DNA from: Deltaproteobacteria bacterium
GTDB lineage: Bacteria; Myxococcota_A; UBA9160; UBA6930
Assembly (NCBI GenBank): GCA_029261795.1
Contig: JAJDAP010000015.1
Span: 1 to 63,200 of the forward strand
Length of the DNA: 63,200 bases
Direction: 5' to 3'
Shown here in pieces: positions 8,655 to 18,636 of this stretch. Within the stretch, counting starts at the first letter, position 1; the number at the start of each line of letters is the position of its first letter. The notes below the pieces were generated by a model. It ran no database searches. It was not told the DNA's origin and was given only the letters and a program-made list of their open reading frames with translations. Position numbers and translations under genes: made by a program.

Positions 8655-9533
8655 ATGGACGCACGCGAGCGATTCCTGCTCGGGATCGAGCACATCGAGG
8701 GTCACCTCTTCGAGCCGCTTCGGCTCTCCGAGGTCGCCGAGCAGGCCGGCTTCTCGGCGCACTACTACTCGCGGTTGTTTCGGATCCTCAGCGGCGAAGC
8801 GTTCGGCTCCTACCTGCGCCATCGCCGTCTCACCGTCGCTGCCGGGCGGCTGAGCGAGGGGGATCCTGAACTCCGTTTGATCGATCTGGCGTTGGGCTGT
8901 CAGTACGACTCCCAGGAGGCATTCACCCGCGCGTTCAAGCGTGCCTTCGGGCTGACGCCGGGCGTGTTCAGGGCTCGGACACCGGCGTCCAGCCTGAACT
9001 GGCGACTCCCCATCACGGCCGAATCCCTCGGCCATCTGCAAGAGGTACTCGATATGGAACCCGAGATCGTTGAAATCCCCGCCTTTACCGTGGCCGGTGT
9101 CCGCGAACGCTTCGACCAGGCGAACAAGCATGAGATCCCGGCGCTGTGGGATCGCTTCAACCCCCTGGAAGACACGATTCCCCATCGGGACGGCCTCGAG
9201 ACCTATGGTCTGTGTCTCAACAGCGATCCGGAGAGCGGCGAGTTCGACTACCTCGCCGGCGTCGCCGTCGAGCGCGTCGACCGGCTTCCGATCGGTGCCG
9301 TGGCCGAGACCGTTCCGCGCCAGAGCTACGCCGTCTTCACCCACCATCTGAAGGCTCCCAACCTGCACGAGGAACTCCAGAAGACGATGCGTTGGATCTG
9401 GGGAACCTGGCTCGCCGAGGGCCGTTACGAGTACCGCCAGGGACCGGACTTCGAGCGCTACCCGCCCGGCTTCGAGCCTGGGAAGGCGGGCGGCTTCCTG
9501 GAGATCTGCATCCCGGTCACCGCGCGGCGATGA
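8655..9533 (+). CDS. AraC-family transcriptional regulator with GyrI-like effector domain
   Basis: A 292-residue regulator. Residues 1-110 hold two helix-turn-helix motifs of the AraC/XylS type (LSEVAEQAGFSAHYYSRLF, then IDLALGCQYDSQEAFTRAF, ending FGLTPGVFR). Residues about 135-290 are a GyrI-like/effector-binding domain (YGLCLN, then YLAGVAVER, and a C-terminal FLEICIPV strand) that usually binds small, often lipophilic molecules. Rob-type regulators have the same order. The start ATG 8655 gives the typical short N-terminus. It diverges from the Prx-like gene (120 bp between), so it may control that gene, but no operator can be pointed to. Confidence 0.9.
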   Translation: MDARERFLLGIEHIEGHLFEPLRLSEVAEQAGFSAHYYSRLFRILSGEAFGSYLRHRRLTVAAGRLSEGDPELRLIDLALGCQYDSQEAFTRAFKRAFGLTPGVFRARTPASSLNWRLPITAESLGHLQEVLDMEPEIVEIPAFTVAGVRERFDQANKHEIPALWDRFNPLEDTIPHRDGLETYGLCLNSDPESGEFDYLAGVAVERVDRLPIGAVAETVPRQSYAVFTHHLKAPNLHEELQKTMRWIWGTWLAEGRYEYRQGPDFERYPPGFEPGKAGGFLEICIPVTARR

Positions 9534-9570
9534 GCGCCGACGAAACCCTCGTTGACGAGAGAAGCGGCCC

Positions 9571-10517
9571 TCAGCGCTTCAGGTGTCGATCAAAGAAATC
9601 GGCAACTTCATCGATCAGGACCTCGCCGTCGAAATCGGCGCCCCGACCGTGGTCGCCGCCCTCGACCGCGCGAAGGGTCGAATCCGCGCCGGCCCGAACC
9701 AGCGCCTGGTGCATTCGCTCGCTCTGACGAAACGGGACGATCGAATCCACCGTGCCATGGACCTGAAGCATCGGCGCAGCGTTCTCGGAGGCCCAGGTCA
9801 CCGGGCTCGCTTCCACGGCGACGTCGCGCTTGTCGGCGAATCCGCCGCCGATGAACTTCTCGACCATGAAGCCCGGTTCATCGCGACCGGCGTCGATGTG
9901 CATGTTCACCAGGTCTGCCGGGCCGAAGTAGTTCACCACCGCAGCGACGTCGCTCGAAACCCCGCGCAGCGCTTCTCCGCCGACATCGCCCTCCATCTTC
10001 CGGTTGCCGTTCGTGGTCCCCATGAGCGCGACCAGATGGCCACCCGCCGAGGCGCCCCAGATACCGATCCGCTCGGCATCGAGGCCGAGCTCCGCAGCGT
10101 GCGCCCGCAGGTAGCGCACCGAGGCCTTCACGTCGTGAATCTGTGCCGGGAACGGGGCGACCGGCGAGAGCCGGTACGATACGGCAGCCACTGCATAACC
10201 TCGACGGCTCAGATGATAGGCCCGCGAGAGCTGGATCTGGTTGCGATTTCCAACGAACCAACCTCCCCCATAGACCCAGACCACCAGCGGCAACGGTTCC
10301 GCCGGGCGAACGCTCGGCGTGTAGAGATCGAGCGCCAGCGGCCCGTGTTCGGTCTCGGCGAAGCCGATATCCCGTGCCACGTCGACGCCCGCAGGGGCTC
10401 GGCCCACGCCGGCTCCGAGATTCCACGCGCGACCGCGACACCCAGGGTCTGACAGCCGAACGAGGCGACCGAGAGTGCCGCCACTACCACAAAGATCGGG
10501 AGCTTCACTCGTTGCAT
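9571..10517 (-). pseudogene. Alpha/beta hydrolase (carboxylesterase, BD-FAE type), probable lipoprotein, frameshifted
   Basis: The main frame encodes an esterase domain: the oxyanion segment VYGGGWFVGN, nucleophile elbow GASAGG, and late Asp (HGTVDSIVPF) and His (GGDHG) of a serine hydrolase triad. That frame has no credible start. The natural start is in another frame at ATG 10517, beginning MQRVKLPIFVVVAALSV and ending in FGC, which looks like a signal peptide with a possible lipobox. The two frames meet around 10385-10410 (SEPAWAEP in one, GVDVARDIGFAE in the other), so one base is missing there. It could be a recent pseudogene or a sequence error, because everything else is intact. It is convergent with the AraC gene. 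Confidence 0.75.
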
Positions 10518-10712
10518 CAGGGTTCCTCGCCGAGCTTCCTGGGCCAGGCGTTCCGGGTCGGCTCCGAACCGACGGCTGCCGGAGTGGATACGCCATTCCG
10601 GCAGCAGATTCACCATGCCCGCGTTCAAGGGGCGCAAGCTCTCAAGGGAAGCTCTGCGCAAGCGATCCTGCGCGCCGGGCTGAGGCGTAGAGGCGCTCGG
10701 CTGGGGCAGCTC

Positions 10713-11330
10713 GGGTCCCGGAGGGCTGTTGAGAGGGGTGGTTCGCGTAGATGTTAGGTGTTCGGGTCGGGGTCGACGGCGCGAGCGGGCGTGGCGCGGA
10801 TCGAATTGGGGCGGGAAGCGGCCCGGCGCCGGTCGAAGGCCGCAGGCGGGGTCCGACATTCCGCACCTGCGCCGAACCGGACTGGCTTCCCGGTATCCCA
10901 GCCTCCGAGAGCTCGAGGGTTCCTGGGCCAGGGCCTGTGATCGCGGGGACTTCCGGCTCGTGCACCACTCGATCCAGGTGGATCACGTCCATCTCCTGGT
11001 GGAGGGCGAAGGATGCGGACGCCCTGGGGCGCGGGATGAAGTCGCTGGGCGCGCGCCTCGCCCGTGCGGTAAATCGCGTGTTCGCGCGCTCTGGACCCGT
11101 CCTGAAGGACCGGTATCACCACGTGGTGTTGAAGACACCGACCCAGGTGCGGAACGCATTGCGGTACCTGCCGATGAACGCCAGGCGGCACATGAAGCGC
11201 CCAGCCAGCAGCGTGCGAATCGATCGAAGGCTGGAAGCGGGCCGGTCCCCCCTGGACCCCGCTGCCGCTCCGGGCTGAACCGGACCCGCGGTCCCGGCCG
11301 GCATCCCCTCGTGCAGGCACCGCGGCCCAC
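10713..11330 (+). pseudogene. REP-associated tyrosine transposase (RAYT, Y1 family) remnant
   Basis: Two frames together give a degenerate Y1/RAYT transposase. The first (to about 11030) has GGKRPGAGRRPQAG, then DFRLVHHSIQVDHVHLLVE with the HxH-type metal motif. The second continues with ALGRGMKSLGARLARAVNR, VLKDRYHHVVLKTP with the region of the catalytic Tyr, and VRNALRYLPMNARRH. Between the N-terminal basic segment and the HUH motif the usual LRxxxGLPSLR part is shortened, so there is an internal deletion and a frameshift. RAYTs mobilise REP palindromes. The left flank (10713-10772) recurs at 39238-39296. Confidence 0.82.
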
Positions 11331-11413
11331 AAGAGCAATCTGCGAACCCTCCTCAGAGCGTCGAGAGCCGCCCCACCCCTCAAGACCTTCGAGGCGGCCT
11401 CCACAGAGGTTCC

Positions 11414-12766
11414 CTAGACCACGCCGTAAGCGAGCATCGCGTCCGCCACCTTGATGAAGGCGGCGATGTTGGCGCCCTTCACGTAGTTGACGTGGTCGTC
11501 GCCCGGGCTCCGGCCATGTTCGACGCAGCGGTCGTGGATCCCGGTCATGATGTCGCGCAGGAGGTTCTCGAGTTCTTCTTCTTTCCAGGTGATGCGTGCG
11601 GAGTTCTGGCTCATCTCGAGGCCCGAGACCGCTACGCCGCCGGCGTTCGCGGCCTTGCTAGGTGCGAACAGGATTCGAGCTTCGGTGAAGGCGTGGATTC
11701 CCTCCTGCTCGGTAGGCATGTTGGCGCCCTCGGATACCCCGCGGATGCCGTTCGCGACCAGGAGCTTCGCTTCCGCAGTCGAGATCTCGTTCTGGGTGGC
11801 GCAGGGAAACGCGAGGTCGGCCGCGAGTGCCCAGGGCCTTCCGGTGTGGTGCTCGACGCCGAACTCGGCCGCGTACTCTGTCAAACGCCCACGCCGCAGG
11901 TTCTTGAGTTCCTTTACGAACGCGAGCTTGTCGGCATCGATCCCGTGCGGATCGTGGATGAAGCCCCCGGAATCGGAGAGCGTGATCACCTTGCCACCGA
12001 GTTCCAGGATCTTCTGAGCGGCGTACTGGGCAACGTTTCCGGAACCCGAGACCAGGCAACGTTTGCCATCGACGGAATCACTCAGCCGGTTCAGCATCGA
12101 CTCCATGAAGTAGACCGTGCCGTAGCCGGTGGCTTCGGTTCGGATCGGACTGCCGCCGAACTCCATCCCTTTTCCCGTGAGAACGCCGACGAAGCGGTTG
12201 GTCAGGCGTTTGTACTGGCCGAAGAGGTAACCGATCTCCCGCGCGCCGACGCCGATGTCACCGGCGGGCACATCGGTGTCCTCTCCCACGTGCCGATACA
12301 ACTCCGTCATGAAGCTCTGGCAGAAACGCATCACCTCGTGGTCGGACTTCCCCTTCGGATTGAAGTTCGAGCCTCCCTTGGCGCCGCCCATCGGCAAGCC
12401 GGTCAAGCTGTTCTTGAAGGTCTGCTCGAAGGCCAGAAACTTCAGGATGCTCTGGGTCACGCTCGGGTGGAACCGCAGGCCACCTTTGTAGGGCCCGATC
12501 GCGTTGTTGTTCTGCACCCGCCAGCCGCGTTGAACACGAATGTTGCCCTTGTCGTCTTCCCAACAGACCCGGAAACTCAACACACGATCGGGCTCGGCGA
12601 TGCGCCGTAGGATCTGGGCTTCGTGGTAGATCTCCTTGTCGTCGATGTAGTCGAAAACGTTGTCGGCGACTTCGTAGACGGCCTGATGGAATTCGGTCTC
12701 GCCGGGGTTGTGGCGCTCGACGCCAGCCATGAACGCTTCGAGGTTGACGTGGTCCGACACGGCCAT
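11414..12766 (-). CDS. gdhA: NADP-type glutamate dehydrogenase
   Basis: A 450-residue hexameric-type glutamate dehydrogenase that interconverts 2-oxoglutarate plus ammonia and glutamate. Conserved segments are the substrate/catalytic region RGWRVQNNNAIGPYKGGLRFH, split here as a longer stretch, with the catalytic Lys in LPMGGAKGGSNF, the ammonia-site Asp in PAGDIGVGAREIGYL, and the nucleotide-binding VSGSGNVAQYAAQK. Length fits the bacterial anabolic enzymes (about 447). ATG 12766 follows a strong AGGAGG; the open frame upstream is not used. It stands as a single gene between the RAYT remnant and the hydrolase-OsmC fusion. Confidence 0.95.
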   Translation of the reverse strand: MAVSDHVNLEAFMAGVERHNPGETEFHQAVYEVADNVFDYIDDKEIYHEAQILRRIAEPDRVLSFRVCWEDDKGNIRVQRGWRVQNNNAIGPYKGGLRFHPSVTQSILKFLAFEQTFKNSLTGLPMGGAKGGSNFNPKGKSDHEVMRFCQSFMTELYRHVGEDTDVPAGDIGVGAREIGYLFGQYKRLTNRFVGVLTGKGMEFGGSPIRTEATGYGTVYFMESMLNRLSDSVDGKRCLVSGSGNVAQYAAQKILELGGKVITLSDSGGFIHDPHGIDADKLAFVKELKNLRRGRLTEYAAEFGVEHHTGRPWALAADLAFPCATQNEISTAEAKLLVANGIRGVSEGANMPTEQEGIHAFTEARILFAPSKAANAGGVAVSGLEMSQNSARITWKEEELENLLRDIMTGIHDRCVEHGRSPGDDHVNYVKGANIAAFIKVADAMLAYGVV

Positions 12767-12898
12767 GGGAGCCCTCCTGGGTTGCGGTTCTTTCGATGCC
12801 CGAAGAGCGCCAGGGAAGCGGCTTCCCCGTCTTGCCGAACACACGTACGAACGACGTATCCTGACACGGAAATCGTCCCCATGCCGAGAAGGAGCCTT

Positions 12899-14155
12899 CT
12901 ATGAGCGAGTCGAGTGCGATCCAGGTCGTGTGGTCGTCGCGGCCGGGATCAGCGAAGACTCGACGCGAACCTCCGAGTGGAGTGTGCGATGGACAGGACA
13001 GCGGTCGGCAATCTCGAGCAATCGCGCGCGTTGGTCGCTGCTGAGTGACCCACCGAGAGAAATCTCCTTCTCGATCCGGTCGATCTTGCCCGTCCCCGTC
13101 TCGCATTCAGCGCAGTCGTTCGCGTGGATCTTGTCGTGGCGCAGCCGAACCTCCACCTCACCGAGCGGCCAGTTCTTGCGCTTCGCGAACAGGCGTAGCG
13201 TCATTGCGGTACAGGCTCCCAGGCCAGCCAGAAGCAGCCCATAGGGGGTGGGCCCGGTATCGTCGCCTCCGACCGCTCGCGGCTCGTCGGCCCGCAGGAG
13301 ATGGGGACCCACGACGATGTCCTGAGCGAGCCGCTCCGGTTCCACGTCACGGACGACCACCTCTCCGGGTTCGGCGACGGGCAGGTCGGGGAACTCGGGA
13401 ACGAAGCGGCCGGCCCAGGCAGCGAGAACTTCCGCCGCGTAGGCGGCATCTTCTTTGCGTGTGAGCAGGTGATCGGCTGAATCCAGTGACACGAAACTCT
13501 TCGGATGTTTCGCCGCCAGGAAGATCTGCGACGCATTCTCGATTCCGACCGTGTCATCGAAAGGCGCGTGCATGACGAGCAGCGCCTTTCCGAGGCCGGC
13601 GATGGCTGTCGTCAGCTTCTGCGTCGCCAGGTCTTCGAGCAGCTGCCGGCGGATCGTGAAGCGACGTCCGGACAGCTCGAGTTCAGCTTCCCCCTCGCGC
13701 AGGATCGTGTCGCGGTTCTCCGAGAAGAGCTTCTCGACGTGGACGGGATCCGCCGGTGCGCCGATGGTCGCAACCGCGCGGACCTCCGGCACAAGACCCG
13801 CGGCGGCCAGCACCGCTGCACCCCCGAGACTGTGACCGATCAAGATCTCCGGTGGCGTACCGCGCGTTCGCAACGCGTCGGCGACGCACACCAGATCCGC
13901 GACGTTGGACGAGAAGTTCGTACTCGCAAACTCGCCCTCGCTGTGACCGAGGCCAGTGAAGTCGAAGCGCAACACCGCGAAGCCTCGTGCCACGAGACCT
14001 CGTGAAATCCGTGTGACCGCGGCCAGGTCCTTCGAACAGGTAAAGCAGTGCGCGAAGAGCGCGGTCGCGCGCACGCGCCCGATCGGTCGGTCCAATCTTG
14101 CGGCGAGCATGGCGCCGGCACCGCCCGGGAGCTCCAAACGTTCGGTTCTGACCAT
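12899..14155 (-). CDS. Alpha/beta hydrolase-OsmC fusion protein
   Basis: A 418-residue two-domain protein. Residues 1-250 are an alpha/beta hydrolase: HCF after strand 3, nucleophile GHSLGG, acid in APFDDTVG and His in SADHLL. Residues about 275-400 are an OsmC/Ohr-type domain with its two redox cysteines (LGACTAMTLR and DRCPVHRTL), which in relatives reduces organic hydroperoxides. This arrangement is a recognised bifunctional family. The hydrolase may release or shield lipid hydroperoxide substrates, which is inference. GGAGG eight bases before ATG 14155 favours it over the ATG at 14179. It is divergent from nothing nearby; the TauD remnant lies upstream on the same strand. Confidence 0.88.
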   Translation of the reverse strand: MVRTERLELPGGAGAMLAARLDRPIGRVRATALFAHCFTCSKDLAAVTRISRGLVARGFAVLRFDFTGLGHSEGEFASTNFSSNVADLVCVADALRTRGTPPEILIGHSLGGAAVLAAAGLVPEVRAVATIGAPADPVHVEKLFSENRDTILREGEAELELSGRRFTIRRQLLEDLATQKLTTAIAGLGKALLVMHAPFDDTVGIENASQIFLAAKHPKSFVSLDSADHLLTRKEDAAYAAEVLAAWAGRFVPEFPDLPVAEPGEVVVRDVEPERLAQDIVVGPHLLRADEPRAVGGDDTGPTPYGLLLAGLGACTAMTLRLFAKRKNWPLGEVEVRLRHDKIHANDCAECETGTGKIDRIEKEISLGGSLSSDQRARLLEIADRCPVHRTLHSEVRVESSLIPAATTTRPGSHSTRS

Positions 14156-14276
14156 CCTTGCTCCCTCCGGGCGATCCATTGTGCAACAGAATCAGTGTAC
14201 GAGCGTCGAGCCCGGTGGGTATCGCCGCGGGCGAATGAACCTGCGCGACCGCGCCGGCGAGACCCGCGGGAGTCGA

Positions 14277-14620
14277 TCAGACCGGCGCCTCCCCCTCGAG
14301 CGTGACGCGGTGAATGGCCGCCTCGAGGCCCTCGAGATAGGCCTTCATGCGATCCGAAAGCGCATCGTAGGCCACGGTCATGTCCGCCCACATCGTGTCG
14401 CCGCCCCAGGCCGGAGATTCCTTCATCCCATCGGCGGCTTCGGTGAAATCGAAACATCGCTGTGCCAGAGATTGGCGCGGCCGCCCCCCTGACCGTCGAG
14501 CACGACGATCTCCCGGTGGCCTTCGAGGGTGGGAAGATAGGCGGGATGATCGGTGAAGATCGTCCCGAGGCGCGCCCCGAAAGCGACCTGCGCCCACGCC
14601 GACCCAGCCAGAACCAACTC
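14277..14620 (-). pseudogene. TauD/TfdA 2-oxoglutarate dioxygenase fragment
   Basis: Two frames give part of a TauD-like dioxygenase. The upstream frame reads AQVAFGARLGTIFTDHPAYLP and continues to LWHSDVSISPKPPMG, containing the HxD iron motif. After a stop at about 14425 the homology resumes in another frame as MKESPAWGGDTMWADM and YDALSDRMKAYLEGL, then ends at a stop at 14277. The distal His and the C-terminal half are absent and no proper start is seen. It is therefore a truncated, frameshifted remnant. Confidence 0.75.
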
Positions 14621-14682
14621 GCTAGTGCCAGGCGAGGCGGCCAGCTCGGGACTTCCGGGCCCGGGGCATCTACGTTCCCCGA

Positions 14683-17013
14683 ATGAGCAGAAGACGCGGG
14701 CGTGACAAGCGCCCATTTCGCCGGACTCGGAGCGGAGGGATGCTCGCGCTCCTGGTCTGCGCACTTTTCGTTGCAGCACAGCGAACGAGCGCGCAGGACG
14801 AGGCCAGCTATCCGCGTGTTGACGGGAAGAACCTGCTCGCCCTCGAGGCCAGCCCCTATCTACAGCTCCACGCCCACAACCCCGTCGACTGGTATCCGTG
14901 GGGAGAACTCGCGCTCGCCCGCGCGAAGGCAGAGCAGAAGCCGATCTTCCTGTCCGTTGGCTACAGCACTTGTTATTGGTGCCACGTTATGGAACGCAAC
15001 GTGTTCTCGGACCCGGACATTGCCGCGTACATGAACGAGCACTTCATCTCCATCAAGGTCGATCGCGAAGAACGCCCGGACCTCGACGACATCTACATGA
15101 AGGCCACGCACCTGTTGAACGGCTCCGGCGGTTGGCCGAACTCGGTGTTCTTGACGCCTGACAGGCAGCCGTTCTATGCCGGAACCTACTTCCCTCCCGA
15201 GGATTCACGCGGACGGCCGGGCTTCCCGCGCGTCCTGCGCGGCCTTCACGATGCGTGGACCAATGAGCGCGAGAAGGTGCTCACCACGGCCCGCGCGGTG
15301 ACCGAGCGGCTCGCCCGACTCGCGGACGCGGGCGTCGCGCGGAGTAGCGAGCCCGCTCCCCCAGGCGAATCCATGCGCCGGGCGCTGGAGAAGCTCGGAG
15401 CGAATTTCGATCGCGAGCATGGCGGCTTCGGGCGGCGCACCAAGTTCCCGCGGCCACCGACCCTCGAGTTGTTCCTGGTGAGGCTCGAGAGCGCGCCCGA
15501 TCCGGACGTCGAGGCGATGCTCACGAACACCCTCGACGCGATGGCGTTCGGGGGTATCTACGATCACCTGGCCGGCGGCTTCCATCGTTATTCGACCGAG
15601 CGGACCTGGTCGATCCCCCACTTCGAGAAGATGCTCTACGACAACGCCCAGCTGGTGGACGCCTATGCGCGCGCTTACGCACTCACCAAGCGCCCGCTGT
15701 ACCGGGGCGTGGTCGAGCGGACCGTTTCGTACCTCGACAGGGAGATGAGCCACCCCGAGGGCGGCTTCTACTCCGCACAGGACGCCGAGGTCGATGGCGA
15801 AGAAGGAGCCTCGTACGTCTGGAAGCGCGACGAGATCGAGCAGGCCCTGGGTCCCGAGCGGGCCACCGCGTTCTTTTCACTGTACGAGCTCGCACCGATG
15901 CCGGAAGATCCTTCGGCTGGCGTCCTGCGCGTTCGACCGTTGCCGCCGAGTGAATCGAAGAACCTGTCCGCCCGGCTCGATGAATTCGAAGTGGACCGCG
16001 CAGGCTTGCTTTCGCTACGCGAAAGACGCAAACAACCGCTTCGCGACGACAAGGTGCTCGCGGCCTGGAATGGGCTCGCGATTCGAGGGTTGGTGCAGGC
16101 GGCCGGTGCACTGGATCGGCCCGATTACCTGCACCGCGCCGAGCGTGCAGCAGACTTCGTGCTCGATCGGCTACTGGCCGAGGACGGAACGCTGCGCCGC
16201 TCCTACGTTGCCGGCCAAGCCCGGGAGAGCGGCGTCCTCGACGACTACGCCATGCTTGCGGACGGGCTGCTGACGCTGCATGAGGCCACCGGAGAAGAAC
16301 GCTGGCTCACCCGAGCGCGCGCACTCTGTGACGTGCTCATTGCGCGTTTCGAGGATCCGATCGGTGGCGGGTTCTTCCTGACACCGAGCGACTCGGACCT
16401 GCTGGTGAGACCCAAGCCGTTCGAGGACAATGCGATTCCCTCCGGCAATGCCGTCGCGCTGCGCGCGCTGCGGAAACTCGGCGCGGCGACGGGTTCGACG
16501 AAATACCAGGAGGCGGCAGAACTCATCGCAGCCGCGGCGGCGCCCCTGATCCTGCGAGCGCCTTCAGCAGTACCCGCAACGATTGCCGCATTGGAGCCCC
16601 TGCCCCGCCCGAGCCGGGTGATGGGCCCAAGCCTCCCTCGCAGCAGGGATTTCGTCCGCGCCTCGGCAACCCACGCGGGCGCCGACACCTCCCCGGTTCT
16701 GGTCCGGCTCGTGATCGACGAAGGCTGGCACGTGAACGCCAACCCCGCCTCACTGCCGTTCCTCATCCCCACGAAGGTGGAAGGTGCAGGCGGCGAGGCC
16801 CTCTATCCAGAGGGCCACTGGTTCCGGCCCGCCTTTTCGGAGGATGCGATCCGCGTCTACCAGAACGATGTCGAGATTCCTGTCGCGCTTCCGAAGGCGA
16901 CCCGCCCACCGACACGCCTGAGCGTCCACGTCCAGGCGTGCGACGAGACCCGTTGCCTGCCGCCAGACCGGATCGAGGTCACGCTCGAGGAGCGGACCGA
17001 GACGGCTCGTTAG
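14683..17013 (+). CDS. YyaL/SSP411-type thioredoxin-domain protein with DsbD N-terminal-like C-domain
   Basis: A 776-residue exported protein. After a signal peptide ([18 protein letters not shown]) comes the DUF255 thioredoxin-like domain with the active site STCYWCHVM and the conserved [10 protein letters not shown] long alpha/alpha-barrel of the six-hairpin glycosidase type follows ([39 protein letters not shown]). The last about 110 residues ([15 protein letters not shown], then [11 protein letters not shown]) resemble the DsbD-alpha/ThlaspN domain that exchanges disulfides in the periplasm. The CDETRC pair is the probable redox centre. The fusion suggests periplasmic thiol-disulfide work. 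Start ATG 14683 is divergent from the TauD remnant. Confidence 0.88.
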   Translation: MSRRRGRDKRPFRRTRSGGMLALLVCALFVAAQRTSAQDEASYPRVDGKNLLALEASPYLQLHAHNPVDWYPWGELALARAKAEQKPIFLSVGYSTCYWCHVMERNVFSDPDIAAYMNEHFISIKVDREERPDLDDIYMKATHLLNGSGGWPNSVFLTPDRQPFYAGTYFPPEDSRGRPGFPRVLRGLHDAWTNEREKVLTTARAVTERLARLADAGVARSSEPAPPGESMRRALEKLGANFDREHGGFGRRTKFPRPPTLELFLVRLESAPDPDVEAMLTNTLDAMAFGGIYDHLAGGFHRYSTERTWSIPHFEKMLYDNAQLVDAYARAYALTKRPLYRGVVERTVSYLDREMSHPEGGFYSAQDAEVDGEEGASYVWKRDEIEQALGPERATAFFSLYELAPMPEDPSAGVLRVRPLPPSESKNLSARLDEFEVDRAGLLSLRERRKQPLRDDKVLAAWNGLAIRGLVQAAGALDRPDYLHRAERAADFVLDRLLAEDGTLRRSYVAGQARESGVLDDYAMLADGLLTLHEATGEERWLTRARALCDVLIARFEDPIGGGFFLTPSDSDLLVRPKPFEDNAIPSGNAVALRALRKLGAATGSTKYQEAAELIAAAAAPLILRAPSAVPATIAALEPLPRPSRVMGPSLPRSRDFVRASATHAGADTSPVLVRLVIDEGWHVNANPASLPFLIPTKVEGAGGEALYPEGHWFRPAFSEDAIRVYQNDVEIPVALPKATRPPTRLSVHVQACDETRCLPPDRIEVTLEERTETAR

Positions 17014-17040
17014 GCACACTCACATTCACACGAGGAACCG

Positions 17041-18618
17041 GTGAAGACCCGCATCAACTATCGCCTGATCCCAGTCGCACTTATTCTGGTGGCCCAGGCG
17101 GCTGGCGCCAATGACGTCGGCACGATCCAGTTCCCGACGTCGACCCGATCCGCGGAAGCCCAGAAGCACTTCCTGCGCGGCGCCACCATCCTGCATAGCT
17201 TCGGCTGGAAGCAGGCGATCGCCGAGTTCAAGCGTGCCCAGGCAGCCGATCCGGGTTTTGCCATGGCCCATTGGGGTGAATCGCTTTGCTACAACCATCC
17301 GCTGCTTCCGGAGATGGACCGACAGACGCCGCGGGACGTACTGAAGCGGCTGGGGGCCACGCGGGATGCGCGGCTCGCCAAGGCACCGACCGCGCGCGAG
17401 CGCGGTTTCCTGCTCGCGGTCGAGGCCCTGTTCTTCGGCGAGGGCGACATCCAGGCGCGACGCACCCGCTACATGGAAGCGATGCGTAGCCTCTACGAAG
17501 CGCATCCTGACGACGACGAGGTAGCCGCCTTCTACGCGTTGTCGCTGATCAGCGCCGGCGGCGCCGCCGGCAAGATCGGCGAGCGCAAGCGAATCCTGGC
17601 GGGCTCCATCGCCCTCCAGCTCTTCGGGCGCGACCCGGATCATCCCGGCGCGGCGCACTACACGATCCATGCGTTCGACGATCCGGTGCACGCGCCGCTC
17701 GCGCTGCCAGCCGCGCGGAAGTTCGCCAGCATCGCGCCGGCCGTCTCTCACGCCAGGCACATGCCGACGCATATCTTCATCCAGCACGGGATGTGGGAGC
17801 AGGTGTCCGTCTCGAACCAATCGGCCTACGACGCGGCGGTGGCGCTGTGGGAGCCGGGCGACAACGCCGGTGACATGGTTCACGCGCTGGATTGGGGCCA
17901 GTACGGCGACCTGCAACGAGGCGACGAAGTGCGGGCGAAGCGCTGGATCGAGCTCCTGCGCGGGATCGTGCAACGAAACAGCGAGCAGCCCCGCGTGGTC
18001 GACGCACTTCCCAGGGTCGAAGCGCGGCTGATCCTGGAGACACGGGCGTGGCGCACGAAGCCCGTCGGCGAGGGATCGACGGGCCCCGAGCTTCTGGCAA
18101 CGGGTATCAGCGCCGTTCGGCTCGGTGACCTCGCGCTCGCCAAACGTGCGTCGAAGGCGCTCGGGCGCTTGGCCGAGGCCGCGGCGAGCAAGGACTCGTT
18201 CTACAACCGCACCGCTGCACCGCTGGCGGTGATGGATGCACAGGTCGCCGGTGCGATCCTGATCGCGTCCGGCGAGACCGATGCGGGCTTGGCCCGTCTC
18301 GCAGATTCAGCGGCAAGGGCGGAACGGATGCCCCTGCCCCGCGGCGCGGCGAACCCGATCAAGCCCGCCCACGAGTTCTACGGCGAGGCGCTGCTCGCGG
18401 CTTCGAAGCCCGCCGAAGCGGCGAAGCAATTCCACGCGTCGCTGCTACGGATGCCGAACCGGCCCCTCGCGCTGCTCGGTCTCGCACGTGCCTACGTCGC
18501 GTTGGGTGATCACGGTGCGGCGAGCCTGCACTACCGACGATTCATCGAGGCTCGAATGGAGGCAGACACCGAGGAGCTTCGTGAAGCCAAGGCGTATCTC
18601 GCGAAGCATCCATCTTGA
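17041..18618 (+). CDS. Exported tetratricopeptide-repeat protein
   Basis: A 525-residue protein starting at GTG 17041 after GAGGA, with a signal peptide (LIPVALILVAQAAGA). TPR-like helical pairs fill the rest. The central segment HYTIHAFDDPVHAPLAL followed by SHARHMPTHIFIQHGMW is a His-rich block conserved in a widespread but uncharacterised TPR family. It may bind a metal, but this is inference. It starts 27 bp after the YyaL-like gene on the same strand, so the two probably form an operon. Function is unknown. Confidence 0.8.
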   Translation: MKTRINYRLIPVALILVAQAAGANDVGTIQFPTSTRSAEAQKHFLRGATILHSFGWKQAIAEFKRAQAADPGFAMAHWGESLCYNHPLLPEMDRQTPRDVLKRLGATRDARLAKAPTARERGFLLAVEALFFGEGDIQARRTRYMEAMRSLYEAHPDDDEVAAFYALSLISAGGAAGKIGERKRILAGSIALQLFGRDPDHPGAAHYTIHAFDDPVHAPLALPAARKFASIAPAVSHARHMPTHIFIQHGMWEQVSVSNQSAYDAAVALWEPGDNAGDMVHALDWGQYGDLQRGDEVRAKRWIELLRGIVQRNSEQPRVVDALPRVEARLILETRAWRTKPVGEGSTGPELLATGISAVRLGDLALAKRASKALGRLAEAAASKDSFYNRTAAPLAVMDAQVAGAILIASGETDAGLARLADSAARAERMPLPRGAANPIKPAHEFYGEALLAASKPAEAAKQFHASLLRMPNRPLALLGLARAYVALGDHGAASLHYRRFIEARMEADTEELREAKAYLAKHPS

Positions 18619-18636
18619 GCACGGACTCCGACGCGA

